From NCBI GenBank assembly GCA_032622095.1, contig CP136067.1:49577899-49641898 (forward strand): 64,000 bases of DNA, in the 5' to 3' direction. This DNA is from Siphonodentalium dalli. Taxonomy: Eukaryota > Mollusca > Scaphopoda > Gadilida > Siphonodentaliidae. How positions within the stretch are numbered: position 1 is the first letter of the stretch; each line of letters begins with the position of its first letter. The position numbers and the translations under genes were made by a program. Below, in pieces: positions 47,558-56,836 of the stretch. The notes below the pieces were generated by a model that had not been told where the DNA came from, made no database searches, and saw nothing but the letters and a program-made list of their open reading frames with translations.

Positions 47558-49936
47558 TCAAGGTCTGAGTCTAGATCGAACGAGCATATCTCTCAAACTG
47601 GGATTTTTCTTGTAGGCAATAATAACCCGTTTGTCGAGAGGCTCGGTCAATTTAGTGTTTAATAATGCAAAGTTTTTTCTGAAAATGTTTGCGATTTCAA
47701 CATTTCTACGATTGTAGATCAGAGGAAAGCACAAGAAATTTCGAGAAACACCTTTGTAGTCAATGTTAAGTCCGAACGGAAGATATGTTTTAAGTACGCC
47801 CATCCAATGATTTTCGCGTTCTAGGCGTATTGAATCGGTTTGGTCTTCGTCGGCTAGAATTGGTGTCTGTTCTATTGGCTGAAAGCTGAAATGGGATTTA
47901 ATGTCATGATTAGATGAGTTGAAATGATCGGAAATTTGCATGTCGAGTTTTTTGCGAACACTGGAAAGATGATTAGACATTCTAACTTTGAGAGAGGTTT
48001 TTGTTTGTCCAACATATTGTATACGGCATCTTTTGCATGTGATTAAGTAAATTACATTTTTAGAATCACAATTAAGTTCGCTATGCATTTGATACGATAT
48101 GCGTGTTTGTTCGCTGGTGAAAGTGTTACTAGTATTGATATATCCTATTGTATTGATGTAACATCGTTTTTTGTGACAAAATGAGGCTGAACCATTACCC
48201 AACACCGGCCGGTTGTGCCGTATCCTTGTTGGTTCAGTCGATGTTGGGTCATGGCGTGACGAGTTCAATTCTCTGAGAGTTTCGGACTTTACTTGGCGCA
48301 GTAATCTACTAGAGTAGCCGCGCGGTCGTAAAGCCTGGAAAAGCACTGAACAAGCTTGATTTAGGTCGCTTCTGTTCGTGCAGTTCCGGTGATATCGAAT
48401 GATTTGAGATTTAATCAATCCATTGAAAAGTTTTGGCGGATGGAAAGATTTACGATGAAGTAGCTGGTGAGAATCCGTTGGTTTCGTAAAAAGTTTTGTA
48501 TCTAAAATGTTGCATGATGTAAATTGTGGGCCCTTAAATATTGTTAAATCAAGGAAATCAATGCTGGTTTGCGATATTGATTCTTTGAGTTTGATTGATT
48601 CGTCATGACTGTTCAAGATGTCCAAGAACACCCTAAACTCATCCAGACCATGAGTCCAAATGATAAATATGTCGTCCAAGAATCTATAATAGGCTAATGG
48701 TTGTTTATCAGATTTGGCCAGGGCGCCTTTCTCCCACTCTGCAACAAAAATTGAGGCAAAATTAGGACTAAACTTCTTGCCCATACTGCAGCCGGAGACC
48801 TGTAAATAATATCGTCCATTAAATTCAAAGTCATTCCCTTTAAGAGAAAGTTCTAATAATTGAAGTAGTTCATCTCCAGGTCTATGAGGATCATGGTGGA
48901 AATCAAATGCATTCTTAATTGACTTTAATCCGGCATCGATTCCAATATTTGTATACATAGATTCCACGTCGAGACTAATTAGGTAAGCAGAAGGTGGAAC
49001 TTCAATTTTCGACAATTTAATGAGGAAGTCCTCCGTGTCTTTTAGATAGCTCGGATGGCGGGTAGCAATTGGTTTCAAATAGAAATCAATAAACTCCGAA
49101 ATGTGGTACGACTCCGAAGCCACGTCGCTGATGATGGGGCGACCGGGTGGTGTGTATGGATTAGTCCAACAGCTCAAAGGTTTGTGTATTTTAGGTAGCA
49201 AATAAAATGTCCTATTATTGGATTCAGGTTTTGCAATTAGATACTGAACATGTTTTTTCTTTAAAACGTCCTGGTCCAGCAAGCTTTTGAGAATGAGATT
49301 GAATTTTAAAACATTGGATTTCCAAATTGGCTCATCCAATGGTTTGTAATATTTAGTGTTGCTTAATTGGCGCGTCGCTTCTAGAATGTAATTTTCTTTA
49401 GACATGATGACGAGCGAGCTGCCTTTGTCACAAGGTTTGATTACAATGTTTTTATTGCTGCGAAGAGTTTTTAGTGCAGTTCTTTCAACTTTAGTGAGGT
49501 TATCCTCGTTGTGAAATTTTGGTAAATTTGTGATGTCGGTTTTGACTAAGCCAGCGACCTCGGGAATGGAGTGGTCAATCTGGCGATCAGAGGGGGTCCA
49601 TATCGAAGGTTCTTTAAATTGATCTTTTAAACCTGTCGAATTGCGAAAGAAATCAGCCATAGCTGTTACTTCCCTAAATTGCATGCTTGCTGGACCGCCG
49701 TTCATTTCCATGGCATACATAGAGTCTGGTAAAACCAATGTTCCATCCTCCGTCTCAACAACATGTGGTGTTTCTTTGAGATCGGGTGGGGTAGGAACAA
49801 AGGTTAGACCATACCTAAGTATTGATTTCTCACCAGCGCTCAGGGAAAGATCGGGTACAAGATTGACTATCTCGGTGCCGAGACCGACTCTTTCCGCATG
49901 GCTGATGCGCTTCTGAGGAATTAGTTTAAATGACCT
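47558..49936 (-). CDS. PLE ORF2: reverse transcriptase plus GIY-YIG endonuclease
   Basis: 792 codons open from the end of ORF1. The first 66 codons have no Met but carry the PLE-typical block SLSAGEKSILRYGLTFVPTP. Counting from codon 67: KPCDKGSSLVIM (101-112), LLPKIHKP (180-187), PPGRPIISD (197-205), motif A LDVESMYTNIG (256-266), motif B SGCSMGKKFSPNFASIF (315-331), motif C YRFLDDIFIIW (351-361, Asp pair 355-356), a Cys pair CHKKRC (521-526), and GIY-YIG: NVIYLITCKRCRIQYVGQT (561-579), Arg in SLKVRMSNH, and a downstream Glu (about 641). The endonuclease nicks target DNA and the RT copies PLE RNA. The C-terminal EN marks a canonical EN-plus PLE. All catalytic residues appear intact. Confidence 0.95.
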   Translation of the reverse strand, partial: RSFKLIPQKRISHAERVGLGTEIVNLVPDLSLSAGEKSILRYGLTFVPTPPDLKETPHVVETEDGTLVLPDSMYAMEMNGGPASMQFREVTAMADFFRNSTGLKDQFKEPSIWTPSDRQIDHSIPEVAGLVKTDITNLPKFHNEDNLTKVERTALKTLRSNKNIVIKPCDKGSSLVIMSKENYILEATRQLSNTKYYKPLDEPIWKSNVLKFNLILKSLLDQDVLKKKHVQYLIAKPESNNRTFYLLPKIHKPLSCWTNPYTPPGRPIISDVASESYHISEFIDFYLKPIATRHPSYLKDTEDFLIKLSKIEVPPSAYLISLDVESMYTNIGIDAGLKSIKNAFDFHHDPHRPGDELLQLLELSLKGNDFEFNGRYYLQVSGCSMGKKFSPNFASIFVAEWEKGALAKSDKQPLAYYRFLDDIFIIWTHGLDEFRVFLDILNSHDESIKLKESISQTSIDFLDLTIFKGPQFTSCNILDTKLFTKPTDSHQLLHRKSFHPPKLFNGLIKSQIIRYHRNCTNRSDLNQACSVLFQALRPRGYSSRLLRQVKSETLRELNSSRHDPTSTEPTRIRHNRPVLGNGSASFCHKKRCYINTIGYINTSNTFTSEQTRISYQMHSELNCDSKNVIYLITCKRCRIQYVGQTKTSLKVRMSNHLSSVRKKLDMQISDHFNSSNHDIKSHFSFQPIEQTPILADEDQTDSIRLERENHWMGVLKTYLPFGLNIDYKGVSRNFLCFPLIYNRRNVEIANIFRKNFALLNTKLTEPLDKRVIIAYKKNPSLRDMLVRSRLRP
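49895..49936 (-). promoter_or_regulatory. Candidate programmed -1 frameshift site (T TTA AAC)
   Basis: The heptamer TTTAAAC occupies 49930-49924 with ORF1 codons CAT TTA AAC TAA. Slipping back one base gives TTT AAA CTA ATT, exactly the ORF2 frame. TTTAAAC is among the most efficient known -1 slippery sequences. Fourteen bases downstream lies a small stem (CGCAT-CAGCC-ATGCG, 49909-49895), and a second hairpin (TCTCGGCACCGAGA) lies at 49883-49870. The first spacer is longer than the usual 5-9 nt, so the true stimulator may be a larger fold. Confidence 0.75.
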
Positions 49937-51363
49937 TTAAAGATGTTGGTCCAGCCTTGGTAGATTTTCGCCGCCGTCTGTGATGTCCAGTGGATGTTGT
50001 CATTCTCCACGTGAAAGTCGCGGGGGGGTATTGCCTGTATGACCTTGAGGTTCTGTGTCTGACGAGCTTGGCTGTTAATGGCACGCAGAACATCCTGGTC
50101 CCTAGAATCTAAACTGAATGAGATATTTATTTCCTGAAAATGAAGTGTCGCATTAGGAAAAACTTTTCGGAAATTACTAACCATGTTAGTTACCCTGCTT
50201 TTAGCTGTGGTGCCTGCTGTTTTGCCTTTGTCGTTGTCTATCTTCCAGTCCTCTCGGTTGTTGATGCCAATGTTGATGATGACGTGTCGAGGTGTCTTTT
50301 CTGGCTTCGATTTCAGTTTGTGGGCCATGTTGCAGAAATGACCTAAATTGCCACCTGGGTAAGAAGCAATACAAACATTTTTGGGAGGATCGACATCGAT
50401 CCGGGACACATTAGAAGAGCCTAAAATAACAACAGGGTTTTTTATCTGTTTAGGGAAGGACCAATCCTTCTTAGGGCCAGGTTGACGAAATTTATAAAAT
50501 TTGGATACCTTAGGTGATGTTGATAATACCTCGGCATACGATGGTGATGATGTTGAAATCGCTGGCGATGTCATCGAAGCAATGGAACCAACAGGCGAAG
50601 GAGGGCTGGAAGAGATGTGCTTTGGTGGTGTTGTTTTCTTGGCTGGTGAATTTTGAAGTGATGTATTTGGTGGAGTGGATATGCGTGACGTCCGTGGTTT
50701 TGGTGCAGGTCTCTGTGGCTGTGGTGTGGCTTTGACGCGTTTTGGTGTGGATCTCACAGACGACGACGTTGTCGGATCCCTGGCTGGACTATCCTGAAAT
50801 TGAAGCTGGCGAGCGATTAGTGGGGGAGGGGAGGGTGACCGACCACGTTTGTTTGTATGAGTTTGGACGCCAACTCGTGTACCTATCGAGGACTGAAGAT
50901 TACCACAGATGCTCAAGAACTTTGATTTTGTCTCATTAGTTAATTTGGTGCCAAAATTCTTCAGTCCCCATTTTAATGCCGTGTCACGTGCTCGGTCGAA
51001 GTCAAGGGTTTTAGAAGAAAGAGCCGAAAGAACCTTGACTTCAATTTCTGATTCCGTTTTCCGATAATAATTTACCAAAGTTTTCATGGAGTTTAAACCC
51101 CACTGAAAAGCGTCCGCTTTAAGCGAATTGAAGACATCGTCACAGGGGAGCACTGGTCGGAATGTCTTCTTTCGCCCTGACTCAACGATGGCCGAAAAGC
51201 CTTTCGGAAGGACCTTCTTCTCCAAACGGTCCTGTAAAAAATTAATATGGTGCCAAAGTTGTAGAATTTTGTATAGCAACTTTACTAGATTTGAATGGTC
51301 TAAATAAGCCTGGTCTTTTTGCCGCTCTGGGCGGTTAGTTTTTCCACGTTTAGGTTGAGTCAT
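49921..51363 (-). CDS. PLE ORF1 with C-terminal SGNH/GDSL-hydrolase-like domain
   Basis: 480 codons, starting at an ATG. Residues 1-155 are charged and mainly helical (LVKLLYKILQLWHHINFLQD; FDRARDTALKWGLKNFG). Residues 160-310 are Pro/Ser/Thr-rich and basic, a likely disordered RNA-binding linker. Residues 309-480 fit an SGNH hydrolase: VVILGSSNVSRID (315-318 in place of GDS), NIGINN (GxN, 366-369), and DNIHWT (455-458, the D-x-x-H block). The nucleophile Ser, the Asn and the His are present; the usual Asp before Ser is Ser. Related esterase domains are known in ORF1 of CR1-type LINEs and in giant Athena PLEs. It ends with the slippery codons TTA AAC before TAA, so a fraction of ribosomes is predicted to continue into ORF2. 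Confidence 0.85.
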   Translation of the reverse strand: MTQPKRGKTNRPERQKDQAYLDHSNLVKLLYKILQLWHHINFLQDRLEKKVLPKGFSAIVESGRKKTFRPVLPCDDVFNSLKADAFQWGLNSMKTLVNYYRKTESEIEVKVLSALSSKTLDFDRARDTALKWGLKNFGTKLTNETKSKFLSICGNLQSSIGTRVGVQTHTNKRGRSPSPPPLIARQLQFQDSPARDPTTSSSVRSTPKRVKATPQPQRPAPKPRTSRISTPPNTSLQNSPAKKTTPPKHISSSPPSPVGSIASMTSPAISTSSPSYAEVLSTSPKVSKFYKFRQPGPKKDWSFPKQIKNPVVILGSSNVSRIDVDPPKNVCIASYPGGNLGHFCNMAHKLKSKPEKTPRHVIINIGINNREDWKIDNDKGKTAGTTAKSRVTNMVSNFRKVFPNATLHFQEINISFSLDSRDQDVLRAINSQARQTQNLKVIQAIPPRDFHVENDNIHWTSQTAAKIYQGWTNIFKGHLN

Positions 51364-51490
51364 TTTGATCCAGGACTTGAATTTTGGCTGTGAATAAAGG
51401 TAATGATTAGTAACATATAATACACAAAGAACGGAACGCGAAGATATACAATAAAAAAGTACTTAGGAGCGCACTGTCAAGTTGCCTCAA

Positions 51491-51516
51491 CGTTTCGGTA
51501 GAATTACCTTCTTCAG
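51491..51516 (-). ncRNA. Hammerhead-ribozyme-like core in the PLE 5' UTR
   Basis: The minus strand reads CTGAAGA, then A, stem GGTA-ATTC-TACC, then GAAACG, followed by GTTG-AGG-CAAC, a possible stem III. The order CUGANGA / stem II / GAAA / stem III matches the hammerhead layout, and PLEs are known to carry minimal hammerheads in their pseudo-LTRs. Weak points are an extra A before stem II and no convincing stem I. It could be a degenerate or structurally variant ribozyme. Confidence 0.35.
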
Positions 51517-52161
51517 GAAGCAAGCTAGGTTCGAATGTTGAGGTTTTTCCATGGATCTTATATACCCGTGTGAGATAAGCTCCCATTGTGCTCCAGGGTT
51601 TCGAGAGACGTGTCAACAGCTATGTTCCTGTTTAAAACAAACAGTGAAACAATGCATACAAAATGTTTGGCGCCGTCACGACGCCCGTGTTTATTTAAGA
51701 TCGCGCGTTCTTAATGGGTTGTGTAATGGCTTCCGGAAGCCCCTAATCCAAATCCTAGTGACAGTACGCAATTAGACAGTAATACATATGTGTTAAGTAA
51801 ATAGAAATAAAAGATATCCCTGGCACAGGCGATATATATATTTTGAAAGTGTGGAGAGCGCGGGCACAGGTCGGAATCCGATTTCTTATGTAATTATTTC
51901 TATGGAACTAGCTAAATTTTTTTAGGTTGTGTCGGAAATTGACATAAATTTTGTTAGGTTGTGTCAGAAATTGACATAAATTTTGTTAGGTTGTGTCGGA
52001 AATTGACATTGAATAATTTGTTGAGCATTGTTGTCATTCAAAGATGGAACTAGCTAAATTTGTTTGGGTTGTGTCGGAAATTGACATAAAATATTGTGTT
52101 GAGCACAAACTAAGGATAATGGTGTTGACATAAGCTAAAAGCTAATTGAACTGCGTGTTAA

Positions 52162-54540
52162 TCAAGGTCTGAGTCTAGATCGAACGAGCATATCTCTCAA
52201 ACTGGGATTTTTCTTGTAGGCAATAATAACCCGTTTGTCGAGAGGCTCGGTCAATTTAGTGTTTAATAATGCAAAGTTTTTTCTGAAAATGTTTGCGATT
52301 TCAACATTTCTACGATTGTAGATCAGAGGAAAGCACAAGAAATTTCGAGAAACACCTTTGTAGTCAATGTTAAGTCCGAACGGAAGATATGTTTTAAGTA
52401 CGCCCATCCAATGATTTTCGCGTTCTAGGCGTATTGAATCGGTTTGGTCTTCGTCGGCTAGAATTGGTGTCTGTTCTATTGGCTGAAAGCTGAAATGGGA
52501 TTTAATGTCATGATTAGATGAGTTGAAATGATCGGAAATTTGCATGTCGAGTTTTTTGCGAACACTGGAAAGATGATTAGACATTCTAACTTTGAGAGAG
52601 GTTTTTGTTTGTCCAACATATTGTATACGGCATCTTTTGCATGTGATTAAGTAAATTACATTTTTAGAATCACAATTAAGTTCGCTATGCATTTGATACG
52701 ATATGCGTGTTTGTTCGCTGGTGAAAGTGTTACTAGTATTGATATATCCTATTGTATTGATGTAACATCGTTTTTTGTGACAAAATGAGGCTGAACCATT
52801 ACCCAACACCGGCCGGTTGTGCCGTATCCTTGTTGGTTCAGTCGATGTTGGGTCATGGCGTGACGAGTTCAATTCTCTGAGAGTTTCGGACTTTACTTGG
52901 CGCAGTAATCTACTAGAGTAGCCGCGCGGTCGTAAAGCCTGGAAAAGCACTGAACAAGCTTGATTTAGGTCGCTTCTGTTCGTGCAGTTCCGGTGATATC
53001 GAATGATTTGAGATTTAATCAATCCATTGAAAAGTTTTGGCGGATGGAAAGATTTACGATGAAGTAGCTGGTGAGAATCCGTTGGTTTCGTAAAAAGTTT
53101 TGTATCTAAAATGTTGCATGATGTAAATTGTGGGCCCTTAAATATTGTTAAATCAAGGAAATCAATGCTGGTTTGCGATATTGATTCTTTGAGTTTGATT
53201 GATTCGTCATGACTGTTCAAGATGTCCAAGAACACCCTAAACTCATCCAGACCATGAGTCCAAATGATAAATATGTCGTCCAAGAATCTATAATAGGCTA
53301 ATGGTTGTTTATCAGATTTGGCCAGGGCGCCTTTCTCCCACTCTGCAACAAAAATTGAGGCAAAATTAGGACTAAACTTCTTGCCCATACTGCAGCCGGA
53401 GACCTGTAAATAATATCGTCCATTAAATTCAAAGTCATTCCCTTTAAGAGAAAGTTCTAATAATTGAAGTAGTTCATCTCCAGGTCTATGAGGATCATGG
53501 TGGAAATCAAATGCATTCTTAATTGACTTTAATCCGGCATCGATTCCAATATTTGTATACATAGATTCCACGTCGAGACTAATTAGGTAAGCAGAAGGTG
53601 GAACTTCAATTTTCGACAATTTAATGAGGAAGTCCTCCGTGTCTTTTAGATAGCTCGGATGGCGGGTAGCAATTGGTTTCAAATAGAAATCAATAAACTC
53701 CGAAATGTGGTACGACTCCGAAGCCACGTCGCTGATGATGGGGCGACCGGGTGGTGTGTATGGATTAGTCCAACAGCTCAAAGGTTTGTGTATTTTAGGT
53801 AGCAAATAAAATGTCCTATTATTGGATTCAGGTTTTGCAATTAGATACTGAACATGTTTTTTCTTTAAAACGTCCTGGTCCAGCAAGCTTTTGAGAATGA
53901 GATTGAATTTTAAAACATTGGATTTCCAAATTGGCTCATCCAATGGTTTGTAATATTTAGTGTTGCTTAATTGGCGCGTCGCTTCTAGAATGTAATTTTC
54001 TTTAGACATGATGACGAGCGAGCTGCCTTTGTCACAAGGTTTGATTACAATGTTTTTATTGCTGCGAAGAGTTTTTAGTGCAGTTCTTTCAACTTTAGTG
54101 AGGTTATCCTCGTTGTGAAATTTTGGTAAATTTGTGATGTCGGTTTTGACTAAGCCAGCGACCTCGGGAATGGAGTGGTCAATCTGGCGATCAGAGGGGG
54201 TCCATATCGAAGGTTCTTTAAATTGATCTTTTAAACCTGTCGAATTGCGAAAGAAATCAGCCATAGCTGTTACTTCCCTAAATTGCATGCTTGCTGGACC
54301 GCCGTTCATTTCCATGGCATACATAGAGTCTGGTAAAACCAATGTTCCATCCTCCGTCTCAACAACATGTGGTGTTTCTTTGAGATCGGGTGGGGTAGGA
54401 ACAAAGGTTAGACCATACCTAAGTATTGATTTCTCACCAGCGCTCAGGGAAAGATCGGGTACAAGATTGACTATCTCGGTGCCGAGACCGACTCTTTCCG
54501 CATGGCTGATGCCCTTCTGAGGAATTAGTTTAAATGACCT
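52162..54540 (-). CDS. PLE ORF2 (RT plus GIY-YIG EN), copy B
   Basis: The 726 codons from the first in-track start onward are identical in sequence to copy A, including the Asp pair of motif C and the GIY-YIG residues. In the 66-codon upstream extension one base differs (plus-strand 54513 C, copy A 49909 G), changing QKR to QKG. The slippery heptamer at 54534-54528 is conserved. The element lacks a complete ORF1 and 5' UTR, so it could be expressed only from outside. Confidence 0.93.
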   Translation of the reverse strand, partial: RSFKLIPQKGISHAERVGLGTEIVNLVPDLSLSAGEKSILRYGLTFVPTPPDLKETPHVVETEDGTLVLPDSMYAMEMNGGPASMQFREVTAMADFFRNSTGLKDQFKEPSIWTPSDRQIDHSIPEVAGLVKTDITNLPKFHNEDNLTKVERTALKTLRSNKNIVIKPCDKGSSLVIMSKENYILEATRQLSNTKYYKPLDEPIWKSNVLKFNLILKSLLDQDVLKKKHVQYLIAKPESNNRTFYLLPKIHKPLSCWTNPYTPPGRPIISDVASESYHISEFIDFYLKPIATRHPSYLKDTEDFLIKLSKIEVPPSAYLISLDVESMYTNIGIDAGLKSIKNAFDFHHDPHRPGDELLQLLELSLKGNDFEFNGRYYLQVSGCSMGKKFSPNFASIFVAEWEKGALAKSDKQPLAYYRFLDDIFIIWTHGLDEFRVFLDILNSHDESIKLKESISQTSIDFLDLTIFKGPQFTSCNILDTKLFTKPTDSHQLLHRKSFHPPKLFNGLIKSQIIRYHRNCTNRSDLNQACSVLFQALRPRGYSSRLLRQVKSETLRELNSSRHDPTSTEPTRIRHNRPVLGNGSASFCHKKRCYINTIGYINTSNTFTSEQTRISYQMHSELNCDSKNVIYLITCKRCRIQYVGQTKTSLKVRMSNHLSSVRKKLDMQISDHFNSSNHDIKSHFSFQPIEQTPILADEDQTDSIRLERENHWMGVLKTYLPFGLNIDYKGVSRNFLCFPLIYNRRNVEIANIFRKNFALLNTKLTEPLDKRVIIAYKKNPSLRDMLVRSRLRP

Positions 54541-55567
54541 TTAAAGATGTTGGTCCAGCCTTGGTAGATTTTCGCCGCCGTCTGTGATGTCCAGTGGATG
54601 TTGTCATTCTCCACGTGAAAGTCGCGGGGGGGTATTGCCTGTATGACCTTGAGGTTCTGTGTCTGACGAGCTTGGCTGTTAATGGCACGCAGAACATCCT
54701 GGTCCCTAGAATCTAAACTGAATGAGATATTTATTTCCTGAAAATGAAGTGTCGCATTAGGAAAAACTTTTCGGAAATTACTAACCATGTTAGTTACCCT
54801 GCTTTTAGCTGTGGTGCCTGCTGTTTTGCCTTTGTCGTTGTCTATCTTCCAGTCCTCTCGGTTGTTGATGCCAATGTTGATGATGACGTGTCGAGGTGTC
54901 TTTTCTGGCTTCGATTTCAGTTTGTGGGCCATGTTGCAGAAATGACCTAAATTGCCACCTGGGTAAGAAGCAATACAAACATTTTTGGGAGGATCGACAT
55001 CGATCCGGGACACATTAGAAGAGCCTAAAATAACAACAGGGTTTTTTATCTGTTTAGGGAAGGACCAATCCTTCTTAGGGCCAGGTTGACGAAATTTATA
55101 AAATTTGGATACCTTAGGTGATGTTGATAATACCTCGGCATACGATGGTGATGATGTTGAAATCGCTGGCGATGTCATCGAAGCAATGGAACCAACAGGC
55201 GAAGGAGGGCTGGAAGAGATGTGCTTTGGTGGTGTTGTTTTCTTGGCTGGTGAATTTTGAAGTGATGTATTTGGTGGAGTGGATATGCGTGACGTCCGTG
55301 GTTTTGGTGCAGGTCTCTGTGGCTGTGGTGTGGCTTTGACGCGTTTTGGTGTGGATCTCACAGACGACGACGTTGTCGGATCCCTGGCTGGACTATCCTG
55401 AAATTGAAGCTGGCGAGCGATTAGTGGGGGAGGGGAGGGTGACCGACCACGTTTGTTTGTATGAGTTTGGACGCCAACTCGTGTACCTATCGAGGACTGA
55501 AGATTACCACAGATGCTCAAGAACTTTGATTTTGTCTCATTAGTTAATTTGGTGCCAAAATTCTTCA
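54525..55567 (-). pseudogene. PLE ORF1, copy B, N-terminally truncated
   Basis: It keeps the Pro/Ser-rich linker and the whole SGNH-like domain with GSSN, GINN and DNIHWT, but lacks about the first 133 residues. The upstream limit coincides with the start of the 320-bp direct repeat. The frame is open to that limit. Confidence 0.9.
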
Positions 55568-55864
55568 GTCACTAGTATAGTCGATATTGGTATTTTAGTC
55601 ATTTTCCCCAGGGGCCTGTAGTACTGATCATATTATTATGCTACTTTGATATATCCTCGGGCTAATAGGTTCACATTGGACCTGAATACTGACATTGGTT
55701 CATATTGGACTTACTTGGTTCTGATATAGCCCATAATGGACGTATACCCGTCGTTATAACCTACGACAGGGTACCCTGAGTCACCACACCAAATTTGTTT
55801 GAAATCGGACCAGTAGTCTGGGAGATAAATCCGGACAGACAGACGGACAGACAGATCCTACTCT

Positions 55865-55898
<34 letters not shown>

Positions 55899-55899
55899 G

Positions 55900-55961
<62 letters not shown>

Positions 55962-55985
55962 CTATATATATATATATATATATCG
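55568..55985. repeat. Right ~320-bp direct repeat and long (TA)n microsatellite
   Basis: Identical to 46916-47238 up to the microsatellite. Here the (TA)n tract is expanded to about 115 bp with two GC interruptions (55866-55985). The 109-codon minus-strand ORF covering it is repeat-derived. Confidence 0.93.
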
Positions 55986-56194
55986 TATAAAGTGTTGAGA
56001 ACTATATGCACAGATATATATATAGTAGAAATGAATAAACTTATACCCGTTATTCTGTTGGACGGCACGGGCCACAGTGAAACACATCTATAAAGACCTG
56101 AAATAGGCACATAGTGAGCGTATTTTATTTTATTTTTTGTGTGTATTTAATTATAATTTTTTTAATCAACAGTTTGAAAAACTAACCTCCGCCA

Positions 56195-56292
56195 GATTAT
56201 CCCGAGTCACCATACCAAATTTGGTTGAAATCTGACCAGCAGTCTGGGAGAAACACCCGGACAGACGGACAGACAGATCTTACTCTTTTATA
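56195..56292 (+). repeat. Diverged copy of the flanking repeat's 3' half
   Basis: GAGTCACCATACCAAATTTG, then GGTTGAAATCTGACCAG, CGGACAGACGGACAGACAGA and a (TA)-rich end parallel 47126-47235 with several changes. This shows the 320-bp sequence belongs to a dispersed family rather than to the PLE. Confidence 0.75.
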
Positions 56293-56836
56293 TATTTTGA
56301 TAGCTGATAATGCTGTTATCAAGAGAGAACTATCGCGACGCGAATGGAGTTATCTTTCTTATAATGCATTCCCGATCGAAGACAAATTAGCCACATTTTG
56401 ATCACAACTTGATGAAAGGTATTGGAAAAATGTCATATAATTGAAAACTATTCTTAAAATCATATTCAAACTGAAATATTTGAACGTTCTACACGATTAT
56501 CATTGTGTGTTGACAAATCACTGTAACAGTACTGTTTACATATTTGACAACTGGTTTCAAGTCTAGAAATTTCGTTATTCCAGAAAATTCAATAATTAAT
56601 ATAAGAACAAAGTTTATTGCGAGCAACTATTCTGGCATCGTGCCAAAACACACCCGCGTCCACCTGTGCTATCTGGAAGATACATTTATATGTAGTCTGG
56701 CTCATAACATATGGCGGAGGAAAATGCTAAACGTATGCTATGTTGTCAGCATACATAGTTTATTTGCGTTAACTGTGATATATATAGAAGATTATGTAAA
56801 TTTGTAATCGTAAAATTATAACATATTCTTTTTCAG
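56293..56836. other. Presumed intron, glutamate receptor gene
   Basis: Ends in a pyrimidine-rich stretch and AG (TTCTTTTTCAG, 56826-56836). The 87-codon ORF within has no motif. No other feature seen. Confidence 0.5.

Larger units (their letters stand above)
47236..51834 (-). mobile_element. Full-length Penelope-like element (copy A)
   Basis: About 4.6 kb read on the minus strand: 5' UTR (51834-51364), ORF1 (51363-49921), ORF2 in the -1 frame (49936-47558), and a 3' UTR ending TTTCAAAATATATA. The same sequence recurs 4,604 bp away as the truncated copy B. Both ORFs are intact. The 3' UTR carries repeats of GTTAGGTTGTGTCGGAAATT (47317-47483). The 5' boundary is set by the junction with the 3' end of copy B at about 51834. 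Confidence 0.93.
51834..55567 (-). mobile_element. 5'-truncated PLE copy B, upstream of copy A
   Basis: Matches copy A at an offset of 4,604 bp, from the 3' end to inside ORF1. It lies upstream of copy A in the direction of transcription and directly abuts its 5' end. The 5' truncation (at 55567, equivalent to 50963 in copy A) joins the right flanking repeat. A truncated copy preceding a complete one is the classical PLE arrangement that creates pseudo-LTRs and can supply an upstream promoter. Confidence 0.93.

Noticed and set aside
47558-49738. ORF2 of the PLE starting at its first in-frame start-like codon
   Set aside because: The codon at 49738 is TTG on the minus strand, and the conserved PLE N-terminal block lies upstream of any Met, so the frame must be entered from ORF1.
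55781-56110. Minus-strand ORF of 109 codons rich in Ile/Tyr
   Set aside because: It is a translation of the (TA)n microsatellite.
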